Below are positions 1 to 9,521 of a stretch of 64,000 nucleotides of DNA, piece by piece. Position 1 is the first letter of the stretch; every line of letters starts with the position of its first letter. The position numbers and the translations under genes were made by a program. The DNA is from Gordonia asplenii (GTDB lineage: Bacteria > Actinomycetota > Actinomycetes > Mycobacteriales > Mycobacteriaceae), in the NCBI RefSeq assembly GCF_012933505.1, contig NZ_JABBNB010000005.1, positions 62,001 through 126,000 of the forward strand, read 5' to 3'. The notes beneath the pieces are model-generated. The model made no database searches. It was not told the DNA's origin and saw only the letters and a list, made by a program, of their open reading frames with translations.

Positions 1-49
1 CGGGGTGTTCCCGACGCGTATCTCGAACCGATGTGATGGGATTACTGCC

Positions 50-541
50 ATGGCGAGCACTCTGCAACATTCGGTCACCTACGCGTTCCCCACCGAGCGG
101 CTGTGGACCGTCGTATCCACCGAGCAGTACTGGCACGATCTACTCGAAGCGATCGGCCACGGCGGGCTCGATTCGTTCGCGTTCGACGGCGACACCGTGA
201 CGGTGACCATGACCCAGACCGTTCCCGAGGACAAACTGCCCTCGATGGTCACCAAGATTCGTCCCGGAGACCTGCACATCCCGCGCAAGTCGGTGCTGCG
301 GCGTCAGGGCGAGACGATCGTCGGCGAACTCACCGCCACCGTCGACGGCGCCCCGGCGAAGGTCGACGGCAGCCAGAACTCGTCGGGTGCACCGGAATCG
401 ACGACCCGCTACACCGGAACCGTCACCGTCGCGATCCCGTTCGTCGGGGGCAAGGTGGAGAAGGCGATCCTCGATCAACTCATCGTGCTGCTCGACGCCG
501 AGCACGAGCACACCGTCGAATGGGAGCAAGCTCACCGCTGA
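50..541 (+). CDS. DUF2505 family protein (first of two)
   Basis: A 163-residue protein with no signal peptide. It has the DUF2505 pattern: an N-terminal 'LQHSVTYAFPTERLW' strand-helix start and a C-terminal 'IPFVGGKVEKAIL..L' segment, which suggests an SRPBCC/START-like ligand-binding fold. The next gene encodes a clear paralogue with the same 'IPF-NGK-E' signature, so the pair arose by tandem duplication. ATG at 50 is preferred because the family begins here; an upstream in-frame start at 5 adds residues without family character. The ligand is unknown. Confidence 0.75.
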   Translation: MASTLQHSVTYAFPTERLWTVVSTEQYWHDLLEAIGHGGLDSFAFDGDTVTVTMTQTVPEDKLPSMVTKIRPGDLHIPRKSVLRRQGETIVGELTATVDGAPAKVDGSQNSSGAPESTTRYTGTVTVAIPFVGGKVEKAILDQLIVLLDAEHEHTVEWEQAHR

Positions 542-622
542 TGGGGTAGGTGATGACCGTTTCGTGCGGAAAGTCCCGTGTCGATTGGGATCCGTGCCTT
601 ACCGAACGGTAGCCTGACAATC

Positions 623-1132
623 ATGGCACGACGGCTCAGCTACTCAGCCCGCTACAACCATCCCGTGGAAAAGCTCTACGCCGCGCAGCGCAGCAGGCAG
701 TACTGGGATGAGATGATGGCCGGCTTCCAGATGATCTCGCCGCACTGTGAAGTCGCCGAATTCGAATCCGGCGACGCCGGCATGCGCGTGGTCCTCAAGC
801 AGACCATCGGGCGCGATCAACTGCCCGCGCTCGCGCAGACGGTGCTGATGAAGGACATGGTCATCACCCGCGAGGAATCGTTCGGTGCATTCCACCCGGA
901 CAAGACCCTGGGAACCTACACCGCATCGATTCCGGCCGGCCCCGGCAGCCTCAACGGCAAACAGGAACTTTTCCCCACCGAAACCGGATGCACCATCCGC
1001 AAGACCACCGAGGTCAAGGTGTTCATCCCGTTCATCAACGGCAAGCTCGAACAGATGATGCTGGTCAATCTCGTCGACCTGTTCCGTGCCGAAGCCGAGT
1101 ACGCCGCCGACTGGGTCAACAAGAATCTCTGA
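623..1132 (+). CDS. DUF2505 family protein (second of two)
   Basis: A 169-residue paralogue of the preceding gene. It shares the 'LSYSARYNHPVEKLY' opening, the central 'VVLKQTIGRDQLPA' strand and the C-terminal 'FIPFINGKLEQMML' segment. It is predicted to be a soluble SRPBCC-like protein. ATG at 623 fits the family start; an in-frame start at 578 is not supported by homology to its neighbour. The gap of about 80 bp to the previous gene allows co-transcription. Function is unknown. Confidence 0.75.
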   Translation: MARRLSYSARYNHPVEKLYAAQRSRQYWDEMMAGFQMISPHCEVAEFESGDAGMRVVLKQTIGRDQLPALAQTVLMKDMVITREESFGAFHPDKTLGTYTASIPAGPGSLNGKQELFPTETGCTIRKTTEVKVFIPFINGKLEQMMLVNLVDLFRAEAEYAADWVNKNL

Positions 1133-1919
1133 GCCGCGCTCACCGGGACGTCGCGGCGTCTCCGGGCGCATCACTCGAGGCACCACTAACATCAACCGGC
1201 TCCGGCGGGTGGACCGGTGGATGGCGTCGAGCCCGGCCGTCGACGCCGCGCTGCGCACCACCCCGTCGCCGCTCGCGATCGACCTCGGTTACGGCGGACG
1301 GCCGGACACCGCCGTCGAAATGGCCACCCGACTGCGCGTCGCGCACCCGACGTTGCGGCTGGTCGGACTGGAAATCGACCCGGCCCGCGTCGTGGCGCCG
1401 ATCGGCGACGTCGAGTTCGCGCTCGGCGGCTTCGAATTGGCCGGTCGCACACCGCAATTGGTGCGGGCGTTCAACGTCCTACGGCAGTACGGGGAAACCG
1501 AAGTCGCCGGTGCGTGGCGGCAGATGCAAGATGCACTCGCCCCCGGCGGCGTGATCGTCGAAGGCACCTGCGATGAGATCGGTCGACGCTGCTGCTGGAT
1601 CCTGCTCGACGCCGACGGACCGCGCTCACTCACGCTGAGCTGGGCGCCCGAACACACCGATCGACCGTCGGACCTCGCGCCGCGGCTGCCCAAGGCGCTG
1701 ATCCACCGCAATGTCCCCGGCGAACGCATCCACGATCTGCTGACTCTCGCCGACCGCTGCTGGGACGTCGCGGCGGCACACGCGTCATTCGGACAGCGTA
1801 ATCGCTGGCGAGAGACACTCGCGTTGCTCAAGGCGTCCGGAGTCCCGGTCGATCTCCCGCGCAAAGCGACCCGTGACAACGTGCTGACCGTCCCCTGGGA
1901 GGTTGTGGCCCCCGGATAG
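1086..1919 (+). CDS. Class I SAM-dependent methyltransferase-like protein
   Basis: Up to 277 residues. 'LAIDLGYGGRPDTAVEMATRL' resembles motif I (the glycine-rich SAM loop), 'LRLVGLEIDPARV' the acidic end of strand 2, and 'ALAPGGVIVEGTCDEIG' the motif IV region, together a Rossmann-type methyltransferase pattern. A basic 'RGTTNINRLRRVDRW' segment precedes the domain. It can only be included if translation starts at GTG 1086, overlapping the upstream gene by 47 nt; GTG 1209 and ATG 1221 are shorter alternatives. The substrate is unknown. The gene ends 9 nt before the nitrilase-family gene. Confidence 0.65.
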   Translation: MPKPSTPPTGSTRISEPRSPGRRGVSGRITRGTTNINRLRRVDRWMASSPAVDAALRTTPSPLAIDLGYGGRPDTAVEMATRLRVAHPTLRLVGLEIDPARVVAPIGDVEFALGGFELAGRTPQLVRAFNVLRQYGETEVAGAWRQMQDALAPGGVIVEGTCDEIGRRCCWILLDADGPRSLTLSWAPEHTDRPSDLAPRLPKALIHRNVPGERIHDLLTLADRCWDVAAAHASFGQRNRWRETLALLKASGVPVDLPRKATRDNVLTVPWEVVAPG

Positions 1920-1928
1920 AGTAGGCGC

Positions 1929-2726
1929 ATGCGTGTCGCCATGGCCCAGATCTCCAGCGGAACCGACCCGGCGGGCAATCTCGCCACGATCGCCGCGCAG
2001 ACAGCTCGCGCCGCAGGTCAGGGCGCCGATATCGTCGTATTTCCGGAAGCCGCGATGTGCCGGTTCGGCGTCGCGCTGGGCCCGATCGCCCAGCCGCTGG
2101 ACGGTCCGTGGGCCAGCGCCGTCGTCGAACTGGCCGTACGGCACCGGCTCACCGTCGTAGCCGGCATGTTCACCCCGGCCGACGACGGACGTGTCCACAA
2201 CACCGTGCTGATCGCGGGACCCGACGGCGCCCGCACCGGATATCACAAGATCCACCTCTACGACGCCTTCGGCTTCGCCGAATCCGCGACCGTCGCACCC
2301 GGCGACCGGCTCGTCACGGTCGGCGTCGACGGGCACGACGTCGGGATCGCCACCTGCTACGACCTGCGCTTTCCCGATCAATTCGTCGGTCTCGCCGAAC
2401 GTGGCGCCGACTTGATCGTCGTCCCGACGTCGTGGGGCGCGGGGCCCGGAAAGAAAGAACAATGGCGCACCCTCGCGACCGCGCGGGCACTCGACTGCGC
2501 GTCGTACGTGGCGGCGGTCGGGCAGGCGTTGCCCGACGATCCCGCGGTGCGTGCCGAGAAGGCACCGACCGGCATCGGGTTCAGTCAGCTCACAGATCCG
2601 TTCGGTAGCGTTATCGCCACCTTCGGTGAGACGGCCGATACGAATACGTTCGACGTCGACCTGTCCGCCGTCGCGAAGGCACGAGCGCAACTCGGGGTCC
2701 TCGCCAACCGCACACCGATAAGTTGA
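1929..2726 (+). CDS. Carbon-nitrogen hydrolase (nitrilase superfamily)
   Basis: A 265-residue single-domain hydrolase with the complete catalytic triad: Glu40 in 'VVFPEAAM', Lys107 in 'GYHKIHLYD' and nucleophile Cys143 in 'IATCYDLRFPD'. Enzymes of this superfamily hydrolyse amide or nitrile C-N bonds. The 'YHKIHLYDAFGF' and 'TCYDLRFP' context resembles the Nit1/Nit2-like omega-amidase or deaminated-glutathione amidase branch, but the substrate cannot be fixed from sequence. It probably belongs to the same transcription unit as the methyltransferase-like gene 9 nt upstream. Confidence 0.85.
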   Translation: MRVAMAQISSGTDPAGNLATIAAQTARAAGQGADIVVFPEAAMCRFGVALGPIAQPLDGPWASAVVELAVRHRLTVVAGMFTPADDGRVHNTVLIAGPDGARTGYHKIHLYDAFGFAESATVAPGDRLVTVGVDGHDVGIATCYDLRFPDQFVGLAERGADLIVVPTSWGAGPGKKEQWRTLATARALDCASYVAAVGQALPDDPAVRAEKAPTGIGFSQLTDPFGSVIATFGETADTNTFDVDLSAVAKARAQLGVLANRTPIS

Positions 2727-2784
2727 CCGGCCGCGCTGAGCGCACCACGCGACCAGCGCACCACAACGAGGAGAACCGACGCGC

Positions 2785-3807
2785 ATGACCGACGAACCGC
2801 GCAGTCCGAACCACGGCGCCGACCATTCGCCCGACACCACTCAACTGCCGCCGCCGGCCACCGATCCGTCGGTGCACGCCTACTCGCGGGTCCCACCCGA
2901 CGGTGCCGACGATTTCGTGCCGTACCAGGCGCCCCGGCAGGGATCGACGTCGACCTTCGACAGCCCCAGCCAGGCCTTCCCGGCGCCGTCGCAGCAGTTC
3001 GAGTCCCCCGGGGTGGTCCCGAAGGCGCCCGGCCGACGCCACCTCGGCAAGATCATCGGCTTGGTCAGTGTCGTCGTGGTGCTGCTGCTGGTGATCGGTC
3101 TGGTGAGTTTCGAGCTGTACAGCAGGCACAAGGTGAAAGACTGCATCGCCCAGGGCGTGACGTCGGTCACCGGGTCGCAGGTCGACGTCTCACTGAGTGC
3201 CAAACCGCTTCTGCTGCAAGCGCTTTCCGGTGACATTCCGTTCATTCAGGTCGATACGAAGGATGCCGCGAATGCGAGTTCGAAACTGCACCTGCGGCTC
3301 GACGATCTGACCGGTGACAGCACTGGGTCGAAGGTCGGGTCGATCCGGGGCAATGGATCGCTGTCGTTCGATCGCATCCTGGAACTGTCCAAGGGGCAGT
3401 CGACGTCGACGACGACCTCCGGGGACAGCGGGACGTCGTCGAGCAACGGGGCGATCAGCAAGATCGCGGGCAATTCGGCCGACGGCACCATCACCATCGA
3501 CTCCTCCTTCGTCGTGGCGATCTTCCCGATCCCGGTGTCGGTGACGGTCAAGCCGCAGGTGGTCGACGGAAAGATCACCTTCCCGGTGACCAGCGCCACC
3601 GCGGCGGTATTCGGGATCCCGTCCCAGTACGCGCAGGGGATAGTCGATCAGATGTCGAAGTCGATGTTCTCGGCGATGTTCGACGTCGTGAAGTTCAGTT
3701 CGATCAAGGTCACCGACACCGGAGTCGACTTCGTCGTCGCCGGGGACAACGTGGCGCTCAAGCAGAACGTGTCGAACCCGAGCGGGAGCTGCTCGTCGCT
3801 GTTCTGA
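2785..3807 (+). CDS. LmeA-like DUF2993 lipid-binding protein with proline-rich cytoplasmic tail
   Basis: A 340-residue membrane-anchored protein. Residues 1-90 are proline-, serine- and aspartate-rich and look disordered. They are followed by one transmembrane helix ('IIGLVSVVVVLLLVIGLVSF', about residues 91-111) and an extracytoplasmic DUF2993 domain. In mycobacteria LmeA (DUF2993) binds phospholipid and supports mannan/lipomannan elongation, so a cell-envelope role is likely. The domain contains a Ser/Thr-rich insertion near residues 205-225. The next gene encodes a shorter DUF2993 paralogue. Confidence 0.75.
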   Translation: MTDEPRSPNHGADHSPDTTQLPPPATDPSVHAYSRVPPDGADDFVPYQAPRQGSTSTFDSPSQAFPAPSQQFESPGVVPKAPGRRHLGKIIGLVSVVVVLLLVIGLVSFELYSRHKVKDCIAQGVTSVTGSQVDVSLSAKPLLLQALSGDIPFIQVDTKDAANASSKLHLRLDDLTGDSTGSKVGSIRGNGSLSFDRILELSKGQSTSTTTSGDSGTSSSNGAISKIAGNSADGTITIDSSFVVAIFPIPVSVTVKPQVVDGKITFPVTSATAAVFGIPSQYAQGIVDQMSKSMFSAMFDVVKFSSIKVTDTGVDFVVAGDNVALKQNVSNPSGSCSSLF

Positions 3808-3832
3808 CGATGGTGCCGGATAGAATGCTTCG

Positions 3833-4558
3833 ATGACCGTTTTCGTCCTTATGCTGCTTGCCGCGGCATTTGTCGGCGGTCTGCTGCTCGCGGCGGAGGG
3901 AATCGCCCGGGCGCGAGTCTCGGCCCACCTCGAGCAGCGTTGCCAGGAGGTCGCCGGTCTGCAGGCGACGGTGTCGTTCAGCTCGAAACCCCTCATCTGG
4001 CAATCGTTCTCCCGGTCGGTCAGCGTCGTCGAGATCGTCAGCGCGGCACGTCCCGGCGATTTGCGGATGTCTCTGCGGGTCGCGGGAATCACCGGCGACG
4101 ACGTGGCGTCGACGCTGCATCTGCTGACCTGCCACGGCTTCGTTCCGTATCCGCGGATCGTCGAACTGATCAGTGAGCGGGAGTTGTTCGGGTCGTCGCC
4201 GCACAAACTGACCCGCATTCGCGGCAGCGCCCGCGACCGCACGATCAAGGTGGATCTGCTCGCCCGGCGCGGTCTGGTCACGATGCCGGTGACCGTCACG
4301 CTCAAACCCGTGCTGACCCGCGACGGACTGCATTTTCGGGTCCGCCGGGTGCACGCGATGGTGTTCGGGGTCCCGACCAGTTTTGTGCAGGGGATCGTCG
4401 ACGAGGTCGCCGACAACATCAACGACACCCTCGGTCGGTTCGTGCAGATCGAGCAGATCGCCATCGGCGACAGCGGATTCGACTTCTACGTGCGCGGCGA
4501 GAAGATCGTCGTCGAAGCCAACCTGACCCGCCCCGCGCTGCGCCGCGCGGCGAAGTGA
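3833..4558 (+). CDS. LmeA-like DUF2993 lipid-binding protein
   Basis: A 241-residue protein starting with a hydrophobic signal or anchor ('VFVLMLLAAAFVGGLLLAAE', residues 2-21), followed by one DUF2993 domain. It shares the ending 'VFGVPTSFVQGIVDEVADNIN' with the upstream paralogue ('VFGIPSQYAQGIVDQMS'). Expected location is the periplasmic face of the membrane, with a possible role in lipoglycan assembly by analogy with mycobacterial LmeA. It begins 25 nt after the previous gene, so the two are probably co-expressed. Confidence 0.75.
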   Translation: MTVFVLMLLAAAFVGGLLLAAEGIARARVSAHLEQRCQEVAGLQATVSFSSKPLIWQSFSRSVSVVEIVSAARPGDLRMSLRVAGITGDDVASTLHLLTCHGFVPYPRIVELISERELFGSSPHKLTRIRGSARDRTIKVDLLARRGLVTMPVTVTLKPVLTRDGLHFRVRRVHAMVFGVPTSFVQGIVDEVADNINDTLGRFVQIEQIAIGDSGFDFYVRGEKIVVEANLTRPALRRAAK

Positions 4559-4577
4559 ACCACGCGGGTGGCCGCGG

Positions 4578-5477
4578 TCAGTTGAACACCACCGTCTTGC
4601 GTCCGTGCACCAACACGCGATCCTCCAGGTGCCAGCGCACGCCACGGGCCAACACCAGTGTCTCGATGTCGCGGCCCTGGCGGACCATGTCGTCGGTGGA
4701 GTCGGAGTGGTCGATGCGGGTCACGTCCTGTTCGATGATCGGCCCGGCGTCGAGCTCGGCGGTCGCATAATGGCAGGTCGCGCCGATGAGCTTCACGCCG
4801 CGGGCGAACGCCTGATGATAGGGCCGGGCGCCGACAAAGCTGGGTAGGAAGCTGTGGTGGATGTTGATCGCGCGCCCGGTCCAGCGCTCGCACAATTCGG
4901 GCGGCAGGATCTGCATGAACCGTGCCAGCACGACGGCGTCTGGGGCGATCTCGTCGACCAGCTCGGCGACCCGCGCGAACGCGGCGGGCTTGTCGTCGAG
5001 GAACGGGATGTGATGGAACGGCACGCCGAAGCTGCCGACGAGTCCGCCGAGATGGGCGTGATTGCCGATGACGGCGCTGATCTGAGCGGGCAGCTCGCCG
5101 CGATCAGCACGGCCCAGCAGGTCGATCAGGCAGTGACTGTCCTTGCTGACCAGCAGCACGACCTTCTTCGGCACCCGGGTCGACGTCAGCTTCCATTCGG
5201 TCCGCGGGCCGAACTCGGCGTCGACCAGCGCGGCGAAACGCGCGTGCAACTCCTCGAACTCCACCGTGATGGAGTCGGCGCGGACGGCCTGGCGGGTGAA
5301 GAACCAGCCGGTGTCGTCGTCGGAGTGGTAGGCCGCCTCGGTGATCCAGCCTCCGGCGTCGAGCAGGAACGTCGAGATGCGCGCGACGATACCGGTCTGG
5401 TCGGGGCAGCCCAGCGTGAGGATGTAGCGATCGCCGGTGTCGGTGGACGAGGTGGAGGCAGGTGTTGGCGCGGTCAC
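4578..5477 (-). CDS. purU: Formyltetrahydrofolate deformylase PurU
   Basis: A 299-residue enzyme that hydrolyses 10-formyl-tetrahydrofolate to tetrahydrofolate and formate. It has an N-terminal ACT regulatory domain ('ILTLGCPDQTGIVARISTFL') and a C-terminal formyltransferase-fold domain with the conserved Asn-His in 'INIHHSFLPSF' and Asp in 'HYATAELDAGPII'. GTG at 5477 ('VTAPTPAST') gives the usual family length; an ATG at 5528 would overlap the divergent deoC. The 26-bp gap to deoC must hold both promoters or lie inside them. Confidence 0.92.
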   Translation of the reverse strand: MTAPTPASTSSTDTGDRYILTLGCPDQTGIVARISTFLLDAGGWITEAAYHSDDDTGWFFTRQAVRADSITVEFEELHARFAALVDAEFGPRTEWKLTSTRVPKKVVLLVSKDSHCLIDLLGRADRGELPAQISAVIGNHAHLGGLVGSFGVPFHHIPFLDDKPAAFARVAELVDEIAPDAVVLARFMQILPPELCERWTGRAINIHHSFLPSFVGARPYHQAFARGVKLIGATCHYATAELDAGPIIEQDVTRIDHSDSTDDMVRQGRDIETLVLARGVRWHLEDRVLVHGRKTVVFN

Positions 5478-5503
5478 GTCACTAAGTGTGCCAAGCTCGT
5501 CTC

Positions 5504-6187
5504 GTGAGCACGCCAAGCCCCCGCGCATTGACCCGATCCGACGTCGCCGCGCTCGTCGACCACACCTTGCTCAAACCCGAGGCCACCCGCGCCGACGCCG
5601 AGGCGACCGTGGCGCAGGCGGCGGAACTGGGGACCTACGCGGTCTGCCTGTCGCCGTCGATGCTGCCGATCGACACCGGATCACAGGTGCTGTGCGTCGT
5701 CGCCGGTTTTCCGTCGGGCAAACATCACTCGCTGGTCAAGGCCGCCGAAGCCCGCCTGGCCGTCGACTCCGGTGCACGCGAAGTCGACATGGTCATCGAC
5801 GTCGGGGCGGCCGTCGACCAGCGTTTCGACGAGGTCTTCGCAGACATCCTCACCGTTCGCGAGGCCATCGGCGACAGTGCCGTACTCAAAGTCATCATCG
5901 AATCGGCGGCGCTGCTCTCGCTTGCCGGGCCGGACACCGTCACCCGGGTGTGTCGCCGCGCCGAGCAGGCCGGAGCCGGATTTGTGAAGACGTCCACCGG
6001 TTTCCATCCGGCCGGTGGCGCCAGCGTCGAGGCCGTCGCGCTGATGCGTGCCGCGGTCTCCGACCACGTCGGAGTGAAGGCCAGCGGCGGGATCCGGACC
6101 GCGCAGTTCGCCGCCGAACTGATCGACGCCGGTGCGACGCGACTGGGATTGTCGGGGACGCGCGCGGTGCTCGACGGTTTCGAGTGA
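5504..6187 (+). CDS. deoC: Deoxyribose-phosphate aldolase
   Basis: A 227-residue TIM-barrel class I aldolase that splits 2-deoxyribose-5-phosphate into glyceraldehyde-3-phosphate and acetaldehyde. Family motifs present are '[12 protein letters not shown]', '[10 protein letters not shown]', '[10 protein letters not shown]' (catalytic Asp), the Schiff-base Lys in 'FVKTSTGF' and the second Lys in '[10 protein letters not shown]'. GTG at 5504 gives the normal N-terminus. It is divergent from purU. Confidence 0.95.
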   Translation: MSTPSPRALTRSDVAALVDHTLLKPEATRADAEATVAQAAELGTYAVCLSPSMLPIDTGSQVLCVVAGFPSGKHHSLVKAAEARLAVDSGAREVDMVIDVGAAVDQRFDEVFADILTVREAIGDSAVLKVIIESAALLSLAGPDTVTRVCRRAEQAGAGFVKTSTGFHPAGGASVEAVALMRAAVSDHVGVKASGGIRTAQFAAELIDAGATRLGLSGTRAVLDGFE

Positions 6188-6279
6188 TAGAGCGAACGCG
6201 CTCGTCGACGCTGTTGAGTGCGCCACATCCATAAGAAACTTCGCATACACAATCGTGCGTCGCCGGTAAACTAGGAACA

Positions 6280-7539
6280 ATGAATGCCAACGGGCCGACA
6301 CGGCGCACGGTACTCGCCGCCGCCGGGCTTGCGGTGGTCGGTGCAGCGGCCGCTTGTACAACCGATAATAAGCCATCCAAACCTTCCGGGCCTCGGCAAC
6401 CCACCGTCGCGGTGACCTTCTCACCCGCGCTCGACGCCGCGCCGCCCAACCCCACCGAGCAGTTCTCGGTGTCGGTCAGCGGTGGCGTGCTCAACCCCGA
6501 CGTCAAGCTGATCAACCCGGCAGGCAACTCGATACCGGGCGTACTGTCCGACGACCGCAAGACCTTCACCGTCAGTACACCGCTGGGTTACGGAGCGAAG
6601 TACACCTGGTCGGGCAGCGCGGTCGGCTTCGATCGGGTGACCCGCAAGATCGACGGCTCGTTCACCACACTGACGCCGAAAGAGAAGATCGGCGTGGTGG
6701 TCAACGTCGCCGACGGCCAGGAGGTGGGCATCGCTGCGCCACTCATCCTGAAGTTCGACGGCACCGTCGAAGACAAGGAAGCCGTCGAGAAGGCGCTGAC
6801 GGTCGTCACCACCCCCCACACCGAGGGCAGCTGGGCGTGGCTCGGCGAAGACAACGGTTCACGCATTCACTGGCGCAGCCGGGACTACTTCAAGCCGGGC
6901 ACCAAGGTTCACATGAGCGCGAAGTTCTACGGCCTCGACTTCGGCGGCGGAACCTACGGCGACAGCGACGTCACCAGCGACTTCGTCATCGGCCGCTCGC
7001 AGATCGTGAAGGCGGACGCGTCGTCGCATCAGATCGTCGTGGTACGCGACGGTGCCACCTTGATGACGTTGCCGTGCAGCTACGGGCAGGGCGACGTCGA
7101 CCGCAACGTCACCCGCTCGGGCATCCACGTCGTCAGTGAGAAACACGCCGACTTCTATATGAGCAATCCGGCGGCCGGCTACTTCAACATCCACGAACGG
7201 TGGGCCGTACGCATCTCCAACAACGGCGAATTCATTCACGCCAACCCGGAAACCGTTGGGGTGCAGGGGTCGTCGAATGTGACCAATGGCTGCATCAACC
7301 TGTCGTTGAGCAACGCCGAGCAGTATTTCGCGACCGCGATCTACGGTGACCCGGTCGAGGTGACCGGAACGCGAATCGACCTGTCGGAGGCCGACGGCGA
7401 CATCTACGACTGGGCCGTCAGCTGGCCGACTTGGAAGAGCTGGTCGGCGATCAAGGGCGAGGCACCGTCGAAGAGTGTGCCCGCGACACCGAAGGGTGCT
7501 CCGGTACCACAGAACGCGAACCCATCGGCGCCGCGCTGA
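6280..7539 (+). CDS. L,D-transpeptidase lipoprotein (Ldt family)
   Basis: A 419-residue envelope enzyme that makes 3-3 cross-links in peptidoglycan. The N-terminus has a twin-arginine ('TRRTVLAAAG') and a lipobox ending at Cys26 ('VGAAAAC'), so the protein is probably an exported lipoprotein. Two Ig-like domains (about residues 45-250) precede a YkuD catalytic domain with 'FIHANPETVG' and catalytic Cys338 in 'VTNGCINLS'. The usual His before the Gly-Cys is Asn here. The architecture matches mycobacterial LdtMt2-type proteins. The C-terminal tail is Pro/Ala-rich. Confidence 0.9.
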   Translation: MNANGPTRRTVLAAAGLAVVGAAAACTTDNKPSKPSGPRQPTVAVTFSPALDAAPPNPTEQFSVSVSGGVLNPDVKLINPAGNSIPGVLSDDRKTFTVSTPLGYGAKYTWSGSAVGFDRVTRKIDGSFTTLTPKEKIGVVVNVADGQEVGIAAPLILKFDGTVEDKEAVEKALTVVTTPHTEGSWAWLGEDNGSRIHWRSRDYFKPGTKVHMSAKFYGLDFGGGTYGDSDVTSDFVIGRSQIVKADASSHQIVVVRDGATLMTLPCSYGQGDVDRNVTRSGIHVVSEKHADFYMSNPAAGYFNIHERWAVRISNNGEFIHANPETVGVQGSSNVTNGCINLSLSNAEQYFATAIYGDPVEVTGTRIDLSEADGDIYDWAVSWPTWKSWSAIKGEAPSKSVPATPKGAPVPQNANPSAPR

Positions 7540-7548
7540 GTCGCGAAT

Positions 7549-8340
7549 CTACTTATTGTTCTTGACGTTTCGCCGCGTGTCGGCCTGATCGCGCGGTTTC
7601 AGGACGATCTGGTCGAGGTTCACGTGCGGCGGTCGGGAGGCGACGAACCCGATCACCTCGGCGACGTCCTGGGCGACCAGCGGAGTCATGCCCGCGTACA
7701 CGGCGTCGGCCTTCTCCTGGTCGCCGCCGAGGCGGACCAGCGAGAACTCGGTCTCGACCATGCCGGGCGCGATCTCGGTGAGCCGCACCGGTTTTCCGAG
7801 AAGTTCACCGCGCAGCGTGCGATGCACCATCGCCTGTGCGTGCTTGGCCGAGGTGTAGCCCGACCCGCCGTCGTAGAACTGCAGCGCGGCCAGTGACGTG
7901 ACGGTCACGATCAGTCCGTCGCCGGACGCGATGAGCGCGGGCAGCAGCGCCTTCGTCAGCCGCAGCGTGCCGAGCACGTTGGTCTCCCACATCCACCGCC
8001 AGTCGTCGAGGTCGGCGTCGGCGACCGACGAGACGCCCCTCGCGCCGCCGGCATTGTTGACCAGCACGTCCACCCGATCGAGACGGGCGACGAAGGCCGC
8101 AACCGACGCGTCGTCGGTGACGTCGAGGGGGTAGCCGGTGCCGCCGATCTCGGCGGCGAGCGCCTCGATTCGATCCACCCGCCGCGCACCGACCACGACG
8201 TGGTAGCCCGCAGCTGCGAGAACGCGCGCGGTGGCTGCTCCGATGCCCGAACTCGCGCCCGTTACCACGGCGACTCGACGTTGGGAAGAGTTAGCGTCGG
8301 CGCTGCGCGCAGCGAAGCGCTCAGGCGAGGTGGGAGTCAT
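7549..8340 (-). CDS. SDR family NAD(P)-dependent oxidoreductase
   Basis: A 263-residue classical short-chain dehydrogenase/reductase. It contains the cofactor motif 'VVTGASSGIGAATA', 'NNAGGARG', catalytic Ser in 'VTVTSLAALQFYDGG', and the Tyr-x3-Lys pair in 'YTSAKHAQ'. The Arg pair after strand 2 ('GARRVDRI') suggests NADP preference. The sequence resembles the YdfG/serine 3-dehydrogenase-like branch. ATG at 8340 is the family start. It ends 9 nt from the convergent L,D-transpeptidase gene. Confidence 0.88.
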   Translation of the reverse strand: MTPTSPERFAARSADANSSQRRVAVVTGASSGIGAATARVLAAAGYHVVVGARRVDRIEALAAEIGGTGYPLDVTDDASVAAFVARLDRVDVLVNNAGGARGVSSVADADLDDWRWMWETNVLGTLRLTKALLPALIASGDGLIVTVTSLAALQFYDGGSGYTSAKHAQAMVHRTLRGELLGKPVRLTEIAPGMVETEFSLVRLGGDQEKADAVYAGMTPLVAQDVAEVIGFVASRPPHVNLDQIVLKPRDQADTRRNVKNNK

Positions 8341-8372
8341 GATTTCAGCGTAGTCACTGCTAGATTCGGGCC

Positions 8373-9521
8373 ATGTCTCGCACCGGTGTCGTTGCTGCCG
8401 AACTGCACGTGGGATCGGTTCCCGCTGCCGCGGTCCTTCAGGCCGTGCGCACCGGCGGCCCCAGCACGCGTGATCAACTGGTGCTCGCGACCGGGCTGTC
8501 CGCGGCAACGGTGAACCGGCAGATCCATGCCCTGACCCGGGTGGGACTGACGGTCGAACGCCCCGACCTCGTCGACCCGGGCAGCATCGGCCGACCCAAG
8601 AATCCGCTGACCACCGACCGCGACAAACTCTGCGTCGCGGGCATGCACATCGGTGCCAAGCGGACCCTGCTGGCCATCGCCGACGTCGGGGGACGGTCGC
8701 TCTACAGCCACGCCGTGGCCACACCCGATGGCGACGGGCACGCAGCGATCGACGAATTGTGTTCGCAATTGAAGGAATTGGCCGACCGGTTCAGTGGACG
8801 TCGGCTGCTGTGGGGTGGCGTCGCGCTCGGCGGCGACGTCGACGAGCACACCGGCGTCGTCGACCATCCGGTGCTCGGCTGGCGTCGGGTGCCGGTGGGG
8901 CAACGGCTCACCGAGGCGCTGCGGGTGCCAGTGTCGGTGTGTGAGCACGTCCAGGCGATGGCCGCCGCCGAACTGCTGCTCGGCTATCCGCAGGACGGCG
9001 GCGGAACCGGACTGTTCTGCTATGCACGAGAAACCGTCGGCATGGCAATCACCTTCGACGGCCAAGTCCGCGTCCCCGCACGCGGCGCGGGCACCATCGC
9101 CTATCTGCCGGTCGACGCCCCGCTGCTGCGTTCGGGCGTCGACGACGCCCCGCTGTCGACCACCCTGCAGGATGTCATCGGCTCCGAGGCGCTGCTGGCG
9201 GCCGCGCAGCGTCGAGGGCACACCCCCGAAGATCACGAGTTGCTCGACGAGCGGGCCCGGGTGCTCGGGCAGTCACTGGCGCTGATGCGCGACGTCCTCA
9301 ACCCCGATTCGATCGTCGTCGCGGGCGACGCCTTCGCCGGGCATCCGCGCGGACTGGCGCCGATCCAGGCCGCATTCGACGCCGCGAGCCATACGCCGTG
9401 GACGCTGGAACTGACGCCGTCGCGGTTCGGGGTGCGGGTCCAGGAGGGCGCCGCGATCGCGATCGCCCTCAGCGTGGTGTACGCGGACCCGATCGCATCG
9501 ATCGCCCTGTCGGCGGATTAG
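8373..9521 (+). CDS. ROK-family transcriptional regulator or sugar kinase-like protein
   Basis: A 382-residue protein with an N-terminal winged-helix segment (about residues 15-60, 'STRDQLVLATGLSAATVNRQ') and a C-terminal ROK domain. The ROK region includes 'GVALGGDVDEHTGVVDHP' and 'LGQSLALMRDVLNPDSIVVAGD'. The zinc-binding Cys cluster typical of NagC/Mlc-type ROK proteins is not evident. A sugar-responsive regulator is the most likely role. It is divergent from the SDR gene 32 bp away, a possible target. Confidence 0.75.
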   Translation: MSRTGVVAAELHVGSVPAAAVLQAVRTGGPSTRDQLVLATGLSAATVNRQIHALTRVGLTVERPDLVDPGSIGRPKNPLTTDRDKLCVAGMHIGAKRTLLAIADVGGRSLYSHAVATPDGDGHAAIDELCSQLKELADRFSGRRLLWGGVALGGDVDEHTGVVDHPVLGWRRVPVGQRLTEALRVPVSVCEHVQAMAAAELLLGYPQDGGGTGLFCYARETVGMAITFDGQVRVPARGAGTIAYLPVDAPLLRSGVDDAPLSTTLQDVIGSEALLAAAQRRGHTPEDHELLDERARVLGQSLALMRDVLNPDSIVVAGDAFAGHPRGLAPIQAAFDAASHTPWTLELTPSRFGVRVQEGAAIAIALSVVYADPIASIALSAD